Origin: Benzoatithermus sp963720725
Lineage (GTDB): Bacteria; Pseudomonadota; Alphaproteobacteria; Geminicoccales; Geminicoccaceae
Direction of reading: 5' to 3'
NCBI GenBank assembly: GCA_963720725.1
Contig: CAVRGN010000008.1
Coordinates: 1-64,000, forward strand
DNA length: 64,000 nucleotides
In this document: in pieces, positions 37,957 through 47,227 of the stretch
Position numbering within the stretch: the stretch's first letter is position 1
Layout of the letters: the number at the start of each line of letters is the position of its first letter
The notes under the pieces: generated by a model
What the model saw: the letters and a program-made list of their open reading frames with translations, nothing else
What the model was told of the DNA's origin: nothing
Databases searched by the model: none
Translations under genes and position numbers: made by a program

Positions 37957-38871
37957 TCAGTCCGCGATGTTCTTGGCGATCGAGCGCACCAGGAAGATGG
38001 CCACGATGTTGGCGAGGATCACGGCGATCACGCCGCCGGCCGAGGCACCGCCGATGTCGTACTCGCGCAGCGCACGCAGGTAGATGAGGAAGGCGAGGTT
38101 GGTGGAGGCGAGCCCCGGGCCGCCCGAGGTCGTGACGTAGATCTCGGCGAAGACCGACAGCAGGAAGATGGTCTCGATCATGATCACCACGCTGATGGCG
38201 CGGCCGAGATGGGGCAGGATGATGAAGAAGAACATCGAGAACGGCCCGGCACCGTCCATGCGCGCCGCCTCCTTCTGCTCGCCGTCGAGCGACTGGATGG
38301 CGGTGAGGAGGATGAGCAGCGCGAACGGCAGCCACTGCCAGGCGACGATGACGATCACCGAGGTGAGCGGGAAGGTGCCGAAGAAGTCGATCGGCTCGAG
38401 CCCCAGCAACCGCGCGAAATAGGCGAACAGGCCGTTCACCGGGTGCATCAGCATGTTCTTCCAGATCAGCGCGCTCACCGTCGGCATGACGAAGAACGGC
38501 GCGATCGCGAACAGGCGCGCGACGCCACGGCCATAGAACTCCTGATCGAACAGTACTGCCAGGAGGGTGCCGAAGCCTACGGTGATCGCGAGCACCCAGA
38601 AGACAAGATAGAGCGTGTTGGCCATCGCCGTCCACAAAGACGGGTCGGTCAAAAGATAGCTATAGTTGCTGAAGCCCGCGAAGCCGGCCGTCGATGGATC
38701 AAGCAGATTATAGTACTGGAACGAGAACCACAAGGTCATCGCCAGCGGCACGATCATCCAAAGGAACAGGACGACCACCGAGGGTGCCACCAGCGGCAAC
38801 GTGTTGACGTTCCGGGTGGTCTTAGCCCGATCGGGTACGGCATGGGCGTTGACGGTCGTCGTGCTCGCCAT
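37957..38871 (-). CDS. Polyol ABC permease, MalF/SmoF-type
   Basis: A 304-residue CUT1 permease with six main helices, an N-terminal basic tail and the EAA loop ARMDGAGPFSMFFFIILPHL. Partner of the SmoG-type permease. It starts 76 bases after the binding-protein gene, with a strong stem-loop in that gap. Confidence 0.95.
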   Translation of the reverse strand: MASTTTVNAHAVPDRAKTTRNVNTLPLVAPSVVVLFLWMIVPLAMTLWFSFQYYNLLDPSTAGFAGFSNYSYLLTDPSLWTAMANTLYLVFWVLAITVGFGTLLAVLFDQEFYGRGVARLFAIAPFFVMPTVSALIWKNMLMHPVNGLFAYFARLLGLEPIDFFGTFPLTSVIVIVAWQWLPFALLILLTAIQSLDGEQKEAARMDGAGPFSMFFFIILPHLGRAISVVIMIETIFLLSVFAEIYVTTSGGPGLASTNLAFLIYLRALREYDIGGASAGGVIAVILANIVAIFLVRSIAKNIAD

Positions 38872-38901
38872 GTGGGTCGCTCGCGGCTGTCGTGGATGAG
38901 G

Positions 38902-38929
38902 GGGCGGCGGGTCCGCAGGCCCGCCGCCC
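38902..38929. promoter_or_regulatory. Stem-loop between binding-protein and permease genes
   Basis: A perfect 10-bp inverted repeat (38902-38911 and 38920-38929) with an 8-base loop, located after the stop of the binding-protein gene and before the first permease. Such hairpins in ABC operons often stabilise or partly terminate the message so that binding protein is made in excess. That role is inferred here. Confidence 0.55.
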
Positions 38930-38947
38930 GAGGAAACTCGGCTCAGC

Positions 38948-40264
38948 TCACTTGGGGTAGCCGGCCTGCTTCATGGTCCGCTCGGCGGAGCGCTGAGCGG
39001 TCTCCAACGCCTGCTCGACCGTGACCTGACCCGCCAGGGCCGCGGCGATCTGCTGCCCGACCGTCGTCCCGATGCCTTGAAATTCCGGGATCGCCACGTA
39101 CTGGATGCCGATGTAAGGCACCGGATCCTTGGTCGGATTGGCAATATCGGCGTTCGCGACCGCGTCGTAGACTACTGACGCGAACGGCGCGGCCTCCTGA
39201 TACTTCGGATTGTCGTAGGTGGACTTGCGCGTGCCGGGAGGTGCTGCCACCCAGCCGATCTCGTCGCCGACCAGAGCGATGTATTCCTTCGACGTCGCCC
39301 ACTTCACGAAGGACTTGGCGGCGTCGACCTTCGTCGACGAACTCGGGATGCCGAGCGCCCAGGCCCAGAACCAGCCCGAACCGTTGCTGGTGACCTCGAT
39401 CGGCGCCGGCGCGAACCAGGTCTTGTCGGCGACCTGGCTCTCCTTGGGATTGAAGATGTAGCCGGCGGCCGAGGTCGCATCGACCCACATGGCGCAATGA
39501 CCGGTGGCGAACAGCGCCCGATTCTCGTTGTGCCCGTTGCTGGTGGCGCCAGGCGGGCCGTACTTGTTCATGTTCTCGACATAGTAGGTGACGGCGTTCT
39601 TCCACGGCTCGGTGGTGAGCTGCGGCTGCCACTCCATGTCGAACCAGCGACCGCCGAACGCGTTCACCATCGGCCCGACGAAGGCCATGTTCTCGCCCCA
39701 GCCCGGCTTGCCGCGCTGGCAGAAGCCGTACTGCTCCTTCGACTTGTCGGTGAGCTTCTCGGAGAACTCGGCGATCTGGTCGTAGGTCGGCTTGTCGGGC
39801 ATGGTCAGCCCGGCTTCCTCGAACAGGTCCTTGCGGTAGAAGGTGAACGAGCTCTCGGCATAGAACGGCACGGCATAAAGCTTGCCGTCGTAGGACAGGC
39901 CGTTCATCACCGTGGGAATGACGTCCGCGTAGTCGTAGTCGTCGCCGAGATCGTCCAGCGGCACCAGCCAGCCCTGCTTGCCCCAGATCGGGGTCTCGTA
40001 GGAGCCGATGGTGATGATGTCGAACTGGCCACCATTGGTGGCGATGTCGGTGGTGACGCGCTGACGGAGCACGTTCTCCTCGAGCACCACCCAGTTGATC
40101 TTGTTGCCGGTGGCCTCCTCCCACTTCGGCGACAGCTTCTGCATGTTGATCATGTCGGCGTTGTTGACCGTGGCGATGGTCACCTCTTCCGCCTGGACGA
40201 GGGCGCTCGCCCCCAACAATGCACCGGCGAACGCCGCCGTGAATCCGGCCTTGCGCATCGTCAT
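38948..40264 (-). CDS. Polyol ABC substrate-binding protein (SmoE-like)
   Basis: A 438-residue extracellular solute-binding protein of cluster-1 type with a Sec signal peptide (cleavage after VQA near residue 26). Mature features: VTIATVNNADMINMQKLSP near the N-terminus, FDIITIGSYETPIW, and the aromatic-rich GSGWFWAWALGIP. It resembles sorbitol/mannitol binding proteins. GGGGAGG lies just before the ATG at 40264. It is the first transport gene of the operon, behind the SorC regulator. Confidence 0.92.
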   Translation of the reverse strand: MTMRKAGFTAAFAGALLGASALVQAEEVTIATVNNADMINMQKLSPKWEEATGNKINWVVLEENVLRQRVTTDIATNGGQFDIITIGSYETPIWGKQGWLVPLDDLGDDYDYADVIPTVMNGLSYDGKLYAVPFYAESSFTFYRKDLFEEAGLTMPDKPTYDQIAEFSEKLTDKSKEQYGFCQRGKPGWGENMAFVGPMVNAFGGRWFDMEWQPQLTTEPWKNAVTYYVENMNKYGPPGATSNGHNENRALFATGHCAMWVDATSAAGYIFNPKESQVADKTWFAPAPIEVTSNGSGWFWAWALGIPSSSTKVDAAKSFVKWATSKEYIALVGDEIGWVAAPPGTRKSTYDNPKYQEAAPFASVVYDAVANADIANPTKDPVPYIGIQYVAIPEFQGIGTTVGQQIAAALAGQVTVEQALETAQRSAERTMKQAGYPK

Positions 40265-40303
40265 TCTGCCTCCCCTTGCTCTTGTCTGAGCGTATGCCCG
40301 TTT

Positions 40304-40322
40304 GATGAGCGAAAGTCTCATC
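40304..40322. promoter_or_regulatory. Inverted repeat upstream of the polyol operon, possible operator
   Basis: GATGAG and CTCATC separated by 7 bases lie between the regulator stop codon and the binding-protein start. SorC-family regulators bind imperfect palindromes near the promoters they control, so this is a candidate operator for the regulator encoded next door. No -35/-10 could be fixed. Confidence 0.35.
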
Positions 40323-40323
40323 G

Positions 40324-41328
40324 CTATGCGGCGCTGTCAAGACTGGAGCGCGCGCGCAGCAGCGCCATGGCGGTGGCCTCGTCGGTGATCAGGCCACCGA
40401 GCAGCCCGCCGCGCAGGGCGGCACCGATCGCGATGACCCGGTCTGGGCTGCCGCTGACGCCGATCATCCGCGTATCCCCGAGTTCGCTCAGAGGCAAGGC
40501 CGCATTGCGGTCGTTCACCGAACCGTCGACGACACGGCCGGCGCTGTCGTAGGCCCAGCCGGCGATCTCGCCCACCGCACCCCTCTCGATCAGCTCGGTG
40601 ATCTCCTCGTCGGTGACGAAGTGGTCGCGGTGCATGGGCGACTGCCAGCCGATGCTGCCCACGCCGACGAAGGCCACGACCGCGCGGGAGGCGAGCTCGC
40701 GGACCACGGCGAAGGAGCGCTGGGTCTGGAGCAGCCGGCGCTCCTCGACGCTGCTCGCGACCACCGGAGTCGGGATCGGGAAGCATTGGGCGCCCGTCCG
40801 CTCGGCGAAGCGGCGCACGACCTCGTAGGAACTCGCCTGACCGTCGCGCGAGATCGTGCCGACGAGCGAGACCAGCTTGTGCTGCGGGCAGTCCATGACC
40901 GGCATCTCGTCGGCCATGGCGCGCAGCATGCGCCCGGTCGAGAAGGCGACGATCGAAGGCTCGCGCTCGCCGAGATAGGTGGTCAGATGCTCGGCCGCCG
41001 CCATGGCGATCCCGGGACTCGGCTGGGCGCCGCCGCCGTCGGTCGGCTGGACCGAGCAGTAGGCGAGGCCGAAGCGGGCCTTGAGCTGCTCGGCCAGGGC
41101 CATGCACTCGGCGATCGGGTGGTCGAGGCGGAACTTGATCAGCTTCTCGGCGACCGCGAGCGACACCAGGCGCTGCACGGCCTGCCGCGAGACGTTGAGC
41201 TGCTCGGCGATCTCCTCCTGACGCTTGCCGGCCACGTAGTAGAGCCAGGCGGCGCGCGCGGCGAGATCGAGCTTGCGGTCGTGCTTGCGCAACCGCGCGG
41301 CCTCCCCGACCTTGGACTTGACCGCCAT
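40324..41328 (-). CDS. SorC-family sugar-binding transcriptional regulator
   Basis: A 334-residue regulator. An N-terminal HTH of about residues 20-60 (WLYYVAGKRQEEIAEQLNVS) is followed by a SorC-type sugar-binding domain with GRMLRAMADEMP, LVSLVGTISRDG and GVSGSPDRVIAIGAALRGG. It precedes the polyol operon in the same direction and likely senses a polyol phosphate or polyol. The ATG at 41328 was chosen; further upstream codons lack similarity. Confidence 0.9.
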   Translation of the reverse strand: MAVKSKVGEAARLRKHDRKLDLAARAAWLYYVAGKRQEEIAEQLNVSRQAVQRLVSLAVAEKLIKFRLDHPIAECMALAEQLKARFGLAYCSVQPTDGGGAQPSPGIAMAAAEHLTTYLGEREPSIVAFSTGRMLRAMADEMPVMDCPQHKLVSLVGTISRDGQASSYEVVRRFAERTGAQCFPIPTPVVASSVEERRLLQTQRSFAVVRELASRAVVAFVGVGSIGWQSPMHRDHFVTDEEITELIERGAVGEIAGWAYDSAGRVVDGSVNDRNAALPLSELGDTRMIGVSGSPDRVIAIGAALRGGLLGGLITDEATAMALLRARSSLDSAA

Positions 41329-41492
41329 GCTAGGTCTGGGTTTCCGCTCGGGCAACAGACAAATGCCCGGAGCGTCCGGGCGATGCCGCCTTGCCGCGGC
41401 GAGGCCCCAACGCGCAGGTTGTCCACATGAATATTTGTTGAGACTTGCACGCTGCACTTGTGGCGGCTTCAATTCCTCGCGATGTTACGGCC

Positions 41493-42029
41493 ATGAGCCA
41501 GCTCAACCAGACCGCGTTCGTCGATCAAGAGACTCCCAGCGTCCCGATCCGGATTCGCCCGGCGCGGATGATCGAGGTCGACCGCCTCGCGGCGATCGGG
41601 CTGGCCGCCTGGGAGCGTGGCATCGCTCCGCTGGTGCCGGCGCAGGTCTGGGACCGGGTCCGGCTCATCAACCCATTCCGCGCCTTCCTGCGCGAACGCG
41701 GGCCGTCGATCGTGGTCGCCGATCTCGGCGGGGAGCCCGCCGGCATCGCCGCGCGCGATCAGGGCGGCGACTACATCAGCGATCTCTGGGTGGCACCCGG
41801 CCGCGAGGGCAGGGGTGTCGGCTCGGCCCTGCTCGCTTCCTTGGAGGCGGCGATCGCGCATGCCGGCCATCGCACCGCCCGCCTCGAGGTTCTGACCGCC
41901 AACGCGCGGGCATTGGCGCTCTATCGCCGCCGCGGCTACCGTCCGGTCTGGGAAGCGTTCAAGCGCGACGTCACGCTCGGGATCGAACTCCACAAGACCG
42001 GGCTGGCCAAGGCACTACCGCCCGTCTGA
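41493..42029 (+). CDS. GNAT acetyltransferase, RimI-like
   Basis: A 178-residue protein. After a 17-residue extension it has the GNAT fold: IRIRPARMIEVDRLAAI, core strand DLGGEPAGIAA, SDLWVAPGREGRGVGSALLA (acetyl-CoA pyrophosphate loop, R/Q-x-x-G-x-G/A type) and ARALALYRRRGYRPV. Acceptor unknown. It diverges from the SorC regulator and converges with the second sugar ABC operon, 0 bases from its last stop. Confidence 0.88.
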   Translation: MSQLNQTAFVDQETPSVPIRIRPARMIEVDRLAAIGLAAWERGIAPLVPAQVWDRVRLINPFRAFLRERGPSIVVADLGGEPAGIAARDQGGDYISDLWVAPGREGRGVGSALLASLEAAIAHAGHRTARLEVLTANARALALYRRRGYRPVWEAFKRDVTLGIELHKTGLAKALPPV

Positions 42030-42773
42030 TCAGGCCGCCCGGTCCTCGCCGCCGCGGATGATCAGCTCCAGGACCTCCTTCTCCGTCGTCTGCTTGATCG
42101 GGCGCTCGCCGGCGTTGCGGCCGCGCTTGAGGACCATCACCCGGTCGCCGACGGCGAAGATGTCGTTGAGGCGGTGGCTGATGATGATCTGGGCCACGCC
42201 CTGACGCTTGAGCTCGGCCATGGTCTCGAGCAGGCGCTCGGTCGCCATCACCGAGAGGTTGGCCGTGGGCTCGTCCAGGATCAGGACCTTGGGCGCGAAG
42301 CTGATGGCGCGTGCGATCGCCACCGACTGCTGGCGCCCGCCCGAGAGGCTCTCGACGCGCTGGCGGACATGGTTCACGTCGACCTTGAGCCGGCGCAGGA
42401 CGCCCCAGGCCTCCTCCTCCATGGCCTTGCGGTCGACGAACCAGCCCTTGGTCGGCCAGCGGCCGAGGAAGATGTTGGCCGCGACGTCCAGGTTTCCGCA
42501 CAAGGCGAAGTCCTGGTAGATCATCTCGATCCCGACCTCGCGGCTCTCGTGCGGGCTCTTGAAGTGGGTGGGCTGGCCGTCGACCAGGACCTCGCCCTCG
42601 TCGCGCTGGTAGGCGCCGGTCATGATCTTCATCAACGTCGACTTGCCGGCGGAGTTGTCGCCGACCAGGCCCAGGATCTCGCCCTGCTCCAGGCGCAGGT
42701 CCACGTCGGCCAGTGCCCGGACCGCGCCGAAGCTCTTCTGGATGCCGCGCATGTCGATCAGCGGCGTGGTCAT
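42030..42773 (-). CDS. CUT2 sugar ABC transporter ATPase
   Basis: A 247-residue ATPase with a single nucleotide-binding domain: Walker A GDNSAGKST, Q-loop IYQDFALCGN, signature SLSGGRQQ, Walker B VLILDEPTANL, switch His in IIISHRLNDIF. Many CUT2 ATPases are double-domain (RbsA); this is the one-domain variety. Its ATG overlaps the stop codon of the permease frame. Last gene of the operon. Confidence 0.93.
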   Translation of the reverse strand: MTTPLIDMRGIQKSFGAVRALADVDLRLEQGEILGLVGDNSAGKSTLMKIMTGAYQRDEGEVLVDGQPTHFKSPHESREVGIEMIYQDFALCGNLDVAANIFLGRWPTKGWFVDRKAMEEEAWGVLRRLKVDVNHVRQRVESLSGGRQQSVAIARAISFAPKVLILDEPTANLSVMATERLLETMAELKRQGVAQIIISHRLNDIFAVGDRVMVLKRGRNAGERPIKQTTEKEVLELIIRGGEDRAA

Positions 42774-43792
42774 GCGTGGCTCTCCCGGCGCCCGGCGAGG
42801 CGGTGGCGGATGCGGCCGATCAGCCCCTCCTGGCGCAGCCAGATGTCGCCGAGCACGGCCACGATCAGGATCAGGCCGATGAACACGTTGACCCAGTGCT
42901 GCGGCATGATCAGCGAGCTGCCGTCGGGCAGGATGATCTGCAGCGAGAGGAGCGCCCGCAGGAGCGTGATCACCGCGGCTCCGGCCAGCGCGCCGACGAT
43001 CGAGCCGTAGCCGCCGAAGATCGAGGCCCCGCCGATGATCACGGCCGCGATCACGTCGAGCTCGCGCAGCTGCCCGGCCGACGGGTTGAACGAGCGGAAA
43101 TAGGCGATGTAGATCAGGCCGGCGAGCGACGCGCAGGCCGAGCTGAACACCAGGCTCCAGAAGCGCACCCGGTTGGTGTCGATGCCGGCATACTCGGCGG
43201 CACGGCGGTTGCCGCCGGTCGCGAACACCATGTAGCCGATCGGCGTCTTGGCCAGGACGATGCCGGCCACCACCGCCAGGATCACGAGCAGGATGCTCTG
43301 CGTGGAGAGCGCGCTGGCGACGTCGAACCACAAGGAGCCGGGCGTGGGCTCGACGCCCGTGACCTTGAGGATCTCGATCAGCTTCCTGCCGATCAGATTG
43401 TAGCTCTCCGGGAACTGGCTGAGCTGCCGGCCGGCGACCAGCCAGGCGGCGATGCCGCGCGCCACGTAGAACATGCCCAGCGTGGCGACGAAGGCCGGCA
43501 GCAGGAGCCGGGTGGCGAGCAGACCGTTGACGCAGCCGGCGAGCAGCCCCGCGGCGAAGCCGCCGAGCCCGGCGGGGAGGGGATCCCAGCCCATGAACTT
43601 CATCAAAAAGGCCGCGGTCGAGCCCGACAGCGCCAGGACCGCACCGACCGACAGGTCGACGTCGCCGTTGGCCAGGACGTAGCTCATGCCCACGGCCATG
43701 AGGCCGATCTCGGTGAAGGCGAGCAGCAGGTTGAAGCTGTTGTCGAGCCCGCCCCAGAAGTCGGGCCGCAGCCAGTAGCCCAGGAGCCACAA
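42770..43792 (-). CDS. CUT2 sugar permease, second half of an apparently fused double permease
   Basis: A 340-codon frame that begins in the middle of the first membrane helix (WLLGYWLRPDFWGGLDNSF). It continues through a normal RbsC-like permease with GDVDLSVGAVLALSG, YMVFATGGNRRAAEYAGID and IAAVIIGGASIFGG. The only in-frame start is TTG at 43792, with no ribosome site and inside conserved sequence. The missing beginning of that helix (RWWLTQREAAAVIFMVGL) is present just upstream in the frame of the first permease. A one-base frameshift at about 43793-43796 therefore separates the two. Confidence 0.8.
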   Translation of the reverse strand: MWLLGYWLRPDFWGGLDNSFNLLLAFTEIGLMAVGMSYVLANGDVDLSVGAVLALSGSTAAFLMKFMGWDPLPAGLGGFAAGLLAGCVNGLLATRLLLPAFVATLGMFYVARGIAAWLVAGRQLSQFPESYNLIGRKLIEILKVTGVEPTPGSLWFDVASALSTQSILLVILAVVAGIVLAKTPIGYMVFATGGNRRAAEYAGIDTNRVRFWSLVFSSACASLAGLIYIAYFRSFNPSAGQLRELDVIAAVIIGGASIFGGYGSIVGALAGAAVITLLRALLSLQIILPDGSSLIMPQHWVNVFIGLILIVAVLGDIWLRQEGLIGRIRHRLAGRRESHA

Positions 43793-45086
43793 GGCCGACC
43801 ATGAAGATCACGGCCGCCGCCTCGCGCTGGGTCAGCCACCAGCGCAGGCCGCGCGCGCTGAACTCGGTCGCGGCGAGACTGCTGCCGTGCGTGCGCGGCG
43901 CCTCGATCGCGATGGTGCCGACATCGACCGGCGGCGGCTCCGTCCCGCGGATCCGGGCCAGCAGGCGCGGGATCAGCTTGCGCCGGATGATCCAGGGCTC
44001 GATCAGCACGGCCACGAGCAGGATCAGGCCGAGGAAGGCCGGCACGGCACCCGGGGGCAGGGAGGCCATGGCCTGGACCTGCATCTCCTGGTCGCCGATC
44101 TTGAGCGTGCGGGTGATCGGCACGCCCTCGCGCAGGACCTTGTCGATCAGCACCACCAGGACGGCCCCCAGGCAGGAGCCGAGCACGCGGCCGCGCCCGC
44201 CCAGGATCGAGGCTCCGCCGACGATCACGGCGGCGATGACGACGAGCTCCGCCCCTTGGCCGTACTGCGAGGTGACGCCCTTGTCCTGGGCAACGTTCAT
44301 CAGTCCGGCGAGCGTGGCGCAGAGCGCGGCGAGCACGAAGCCGCGGATGCGCACGAGGCGGGTGTCGATGCCGGCATACTCGGCGGCCAGCGCGTTGCCG
44401 CCGACGGCGTAGGTCTCGTAGCCCCAGCGGGTGCGGGCGAGCACGATGCCGCCCAGGACCGCCACCGCCACGAAGACCAGGATCTGGTTGTTGAAGCCGA
44501 AGGCGTTGGTCTCGCCCAGGGCGAAGAAGGCGAACTCCCTCGCCTTGATCTCGTAGGCGATGGTCTTGCCGCCGGTCAGCCCCAGGACCAGCCCGCGGCC
44601 GACGAACAGCATGGTCAGCGTGGCGATGAAGGCCGGCACCTTGAGCCAGGTGACCAGCACGCCGTTGATCAGGCCGACCGCGAGGCCGACGCCGAGACAG
44701 ACCAGCACCGCGGCCCAGGCCGGCAGGTCGAAATGGGTCGGCGCGAAGGCGATCGAGAACACGACCGCGACCAGGCCCAGCGTCGAGCCCACCGAGAGAT
44801 CGAGGTCGCGGTTGGCGATGACGAAGGTCATGCCGACCGCCATCACGCCGTAGCGCGCGGCGTCGCGCAGAACCGACTGCAACGCGGTCAGGTCGCCGAA
44901 GAAGCGCGGATTGATCGTGGTCCCGACGAGATAGAGGCCGGCCATGACGATCAGCAGGCCGACCTCCCAGCCGAAGGCGAAGCCGCCGAAGCGGCCGGGG
45001 GGCAAGGCCCCCGGCGCGGCTCCGACGGCACCCGAGGGTGCCGCCACCGGGTCAGTTCTCGTAGCGCTTGCCGACCTGGTCGACAT
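43793..45086 (-). CDS. CUT2 sugar permease, first half of an apparently fused double permease
   Basis: This part encodes a complete RbsC-like permease of about 375 residues: RDLDLSVGSTLGLVAVVFSI, ETYAVGGNALAAEYAGIDT, VIVGGASILGGRG and a last helix ending LIEPWIIRRKL. It has no stop there. The frame runs on through a ~40-residue linker (ending ATEFSARGLR) into the first helix of the next permease, where the frame slips. The ATG at 45086 overlaps the end of the binding-protein gene by 35 bases; a GTG at 45047 just after that stop is an alternative. The annotated end is the frameshift point, not a stop codon. Confidence 0.75.
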
Positions 45087-46134
45087 TGTCCTTGGTCACG
45101 AGCTGCGCGCGCGTGTCCAGGTTGGCGGCCGCGATGCCGCGGTCGATCTCGAGATAGAGCTGCATCACCGGCCAGAAGCCCTGCAGGAACGGCTGCTGTC
45201 CCAGCGCCCCGTCGAGGGCGCCGGTCTTGAGCTGCTCCTGCTGCTTGGGCCCGAGGTCGAAGCCGTAGGAGCAGACCTTGTCGCCGACATTGAGCTGGGC
45301 CACGGCGTCGCCGATCGCGGGCGTGACGAAGCCGTTGGCACCCATGACGCCGACCACGTCGCCGCGGCTCTCGATCAGGCTGACGATCGAGCCCACCGGA
45401 TTGTTGGCGTCGACGTCGATGCCGATGTTCTCCGGGCCTGCGTCGACCTTGAAGTTGCCGAGCTTGCCGGCCACGGCGAGGGTCGCCACGGCCGCGGTGA
45501 AGGCCGCGGTGATCCGGTTGTTGACCTCGACATTGCCCAGCGTGGTGGTGTTGGGGAAGATGATCGAGCCACCTTCCACGCCGCTGTCGAGCACGCACTT
45601 CGCCAGCGCCTCGCCGCCGATCGCCGCGGCGGTCGCGTCCTGGCCGGTGTGGCTGATGGAGGAGCGGTTGTAGAGCGAGCCGTCGAAGCTGTTGGTGGTG
45701 GCGACCGGGATGCCCTTGTCGAGCAGGCCCTTGACGATGTCGTCGTAGGCGCCGGCCTGCGGGGTGGTGAGGATGAAGCCGTCGATGGTCGGGTCCTGCA
45801 CCGCCTGGTTGATGATCTCGAGCTGGCGCGGGATGTCGTCGACCGGCGCCTCGGAGCCCAGCATCAGGAGATTGACGCCCACCAGGTCGGCGGCCAGCTT
45901 GGCGCCGACATAGGTCGGGTCGAAGAAGCCGTTGCCGGCGGTGTGGGTGATGATGGCGAAGGTCAGCTTGCCGTCGGCGCTGTTGAAGTCCTTGGTGCCG
46001 GGCGCTTCCTTGACCGCGTCCTCGAAGCTGTAGCCGCCCACGGCCTTGGACAAGGCGCCCGACTGCGCCCAGGCGGCGCCGGTCGAACCGAAGGCGAGGG
46101 CGAGCGCACTCGCCCCGAGCAGAAGCTTACGCAT
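45052..46134 (-). CDS. CUT2 sugar-binding periplasmic protein
   Basis: A 360-residue periplasmic binding protein (Peripla_BP_4, RbsB/XylF-like) with a clear signal peptide (cleavage after AWA near residue 23). Features: FAIITHTAGNGFFDPTYVGA, IDGFILTTPQAGAY, PVATTNSFDG, and a hinge region ending GALGQQPFLQGFWPVM. It is the first gene of a binding protein - double permease - ATPase operon. The sugar is not identifiable from sequence alone. Confidence 0.92.
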   Translation of the reverse strand: MRKLLLGASALALAFGSTGAAWAQSGALSKAVGGYSFEDAVKEAPGTKDFNSADGKLTFAIITHTAGNGFFDPTYVGAKLAADLVGVNLLMLGSEAPVDDIPRQLEIINQAVQDPTIDGFILTTPQAGAYDDIVKGLLDKGIPVATTNSFDGSLYNRSSISHTGQDATAAAIGGEALAKCVLDSGVEGGSIIFPNTTTLGNVEVNNRITAAFTAAVATLAVAGKLGNFKVDAGPENIGIDVDANNPVGSIVSLIESRGDVVGVMGANGFVTPAIGDAVAQLNVGDKVCSYGFDLGPKQQEQLKTGALDGALGQQPFLQGFWPVMQLYLEIDRGIAAANLDTRAQLVTKDNVDQVGKRYEN

Positions 46135-46183
46135 GTTCCCAACTCCCTGATGCCGGTTGCGGCCGGCTTGTCGCGGCCAACGC

Positions 46184-47227
46184 CTAGCACCCGGACCGGA
46201 CGATGGCTATCGGCCGCTGATCGTCTCGGCCGGCCGGTGCCCCGAGACGCAGGAAGGCCCGAAACGAGCGCTCGATGGCCGCACGGTCGAGGCCCGCGCC
46301 GATGATCACCAGGCGTGTGCCGGGCACGCCCTCCGGCCAGGCGTCGAGGTGCAGCGGCTGGTGGACCAGGTGCTGCACGCCCTGGATCACCACGGGCCGG
46401 TCGATCCCACGCACCTCCAGGAGGCCCTTGACCCGCAGGATCGAGGCGCCGTGGCGGTGCAGCAGCAGCGACAGCCACAGGCCGAACGCCGCCCAGTCGA
46501 GCGGCGCCGGGGCGGTGAGCACGAAGGTGGCGGCGCCGGCCGGATGACGGTGATGATCGGCCGGCTCGGCGCTGGCCCAGCGCGCCAGCTCGGCCGCGCG
46601 CATCGCGGCGTCGTGGACGTCCTCGAGCAGCAGTGCCGGCGGGGCCGGGGCCGCTTCGGTCGAGAGGTGCACCGTGGCCCCGGGGTTGAGCGCCCGCAAT
46701 CGGCCCAGGAGCGGTGCGGGGTCGGCAAGGTCGGTCTTGCTCACGACCAGCCGGTCGGCCAGGGCCACCTGCTTCAGCGCCTCGGGAAACCGCTCCAGGT
46801 TGGCGGGGCCGGCGACGGCGTCGACCACGGTGACGACGTTGCCCAGGCGGAAGTGCCAGCGCAGCGCCGGGTCGGCGGTGAAGCCGGCCACGATCGGCAC
46901 CGGATCGGCAAGCCCGGTGGTCTCGATCACCACGCGGGTGAAGGGCGGCACCTGCCCGCTCTCCATCCGCCCGTGCAGCCGCTCCAGGCCGTCGCGCAGG
47001 TCGCCGCGGATCGAGCAGCAGACGCAGCCGCTCTTCAGCAGCACCACCTGCTCGTCGACCTCCTCGACCAGGAGATGGTCGAGCCCGACCTCGCCGAACT
47101 CGTTGATCAGCACGGCGGTGCCGGCAAGGTCGGGCAGGGCCAGGAGCCGCTTGAGCAGCGAGGTCTTGCCGCTGCCGAGGAAGCCCGTGAGCAGGTGGGC
47201 GGTGACCGTGCGCCACTCGCGGATCAT
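46184..47227 (-). CDS. CobW/COG0523 G3E-family GTPase (metallochaperone-like)
   Basis: A 347-residue GTPase: Walker A GFLGSGKTSLL near residue 14, the metal-binding CxCC motif in GCVCCSIRGDL, Walker B-like IETTGLADP, and base-recognition SKTDL. The C-terminal CobW_C domain (about 220-330) includes a His-containing loop (ADHHRHPAG) often seen in zinc-handling members. Its ATG overlaps the stop of the small upstream gene by 4 bases. COG0523 proteins transfer Zn or Co to client enzymes; the client is unknown. Confidence 0.92.
   Translation of the reverse strand: MIREWRTVTAHLLTGFLGSGKTSLLKRLLALPDLAGTAVLINEFGEVGLDHLLVEEVDEQVVLLKSGCVCCSIRGDLRDGLERLHGRMESGQVPPFTRVVIETTGLADPVPIVAGFTADPALRWHFRLGNVVTVVDAVAGPANLERFPEALKQVALADRLVVSKTDLADPAPLLGRLRALNPGATVHLSTEAAPAPPALLLEDVHDAAMRAAELARWASAEPADHHRHPAGAATFVLTAPAPLDWAAFGLWLSLLLHRHGASILRVKGLLEVRGIDRPVVIQGVQHLVHQPLHLDAWPEGVPGTRLVIIGAGLDRAAIERSFRAFLRLGAPAGRDDQRPIAIVRSGC

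Noticed and set aside
42030..45086. A single 1018-residue minus-strand reading frame spanning permease and ATPase
   Set aside because: Its middle third is the wrong frame of the second permease (Arg/Gly-rich nonsense). The frame stays open only because of high GC. The true products are permease halves and a separate ATPase.
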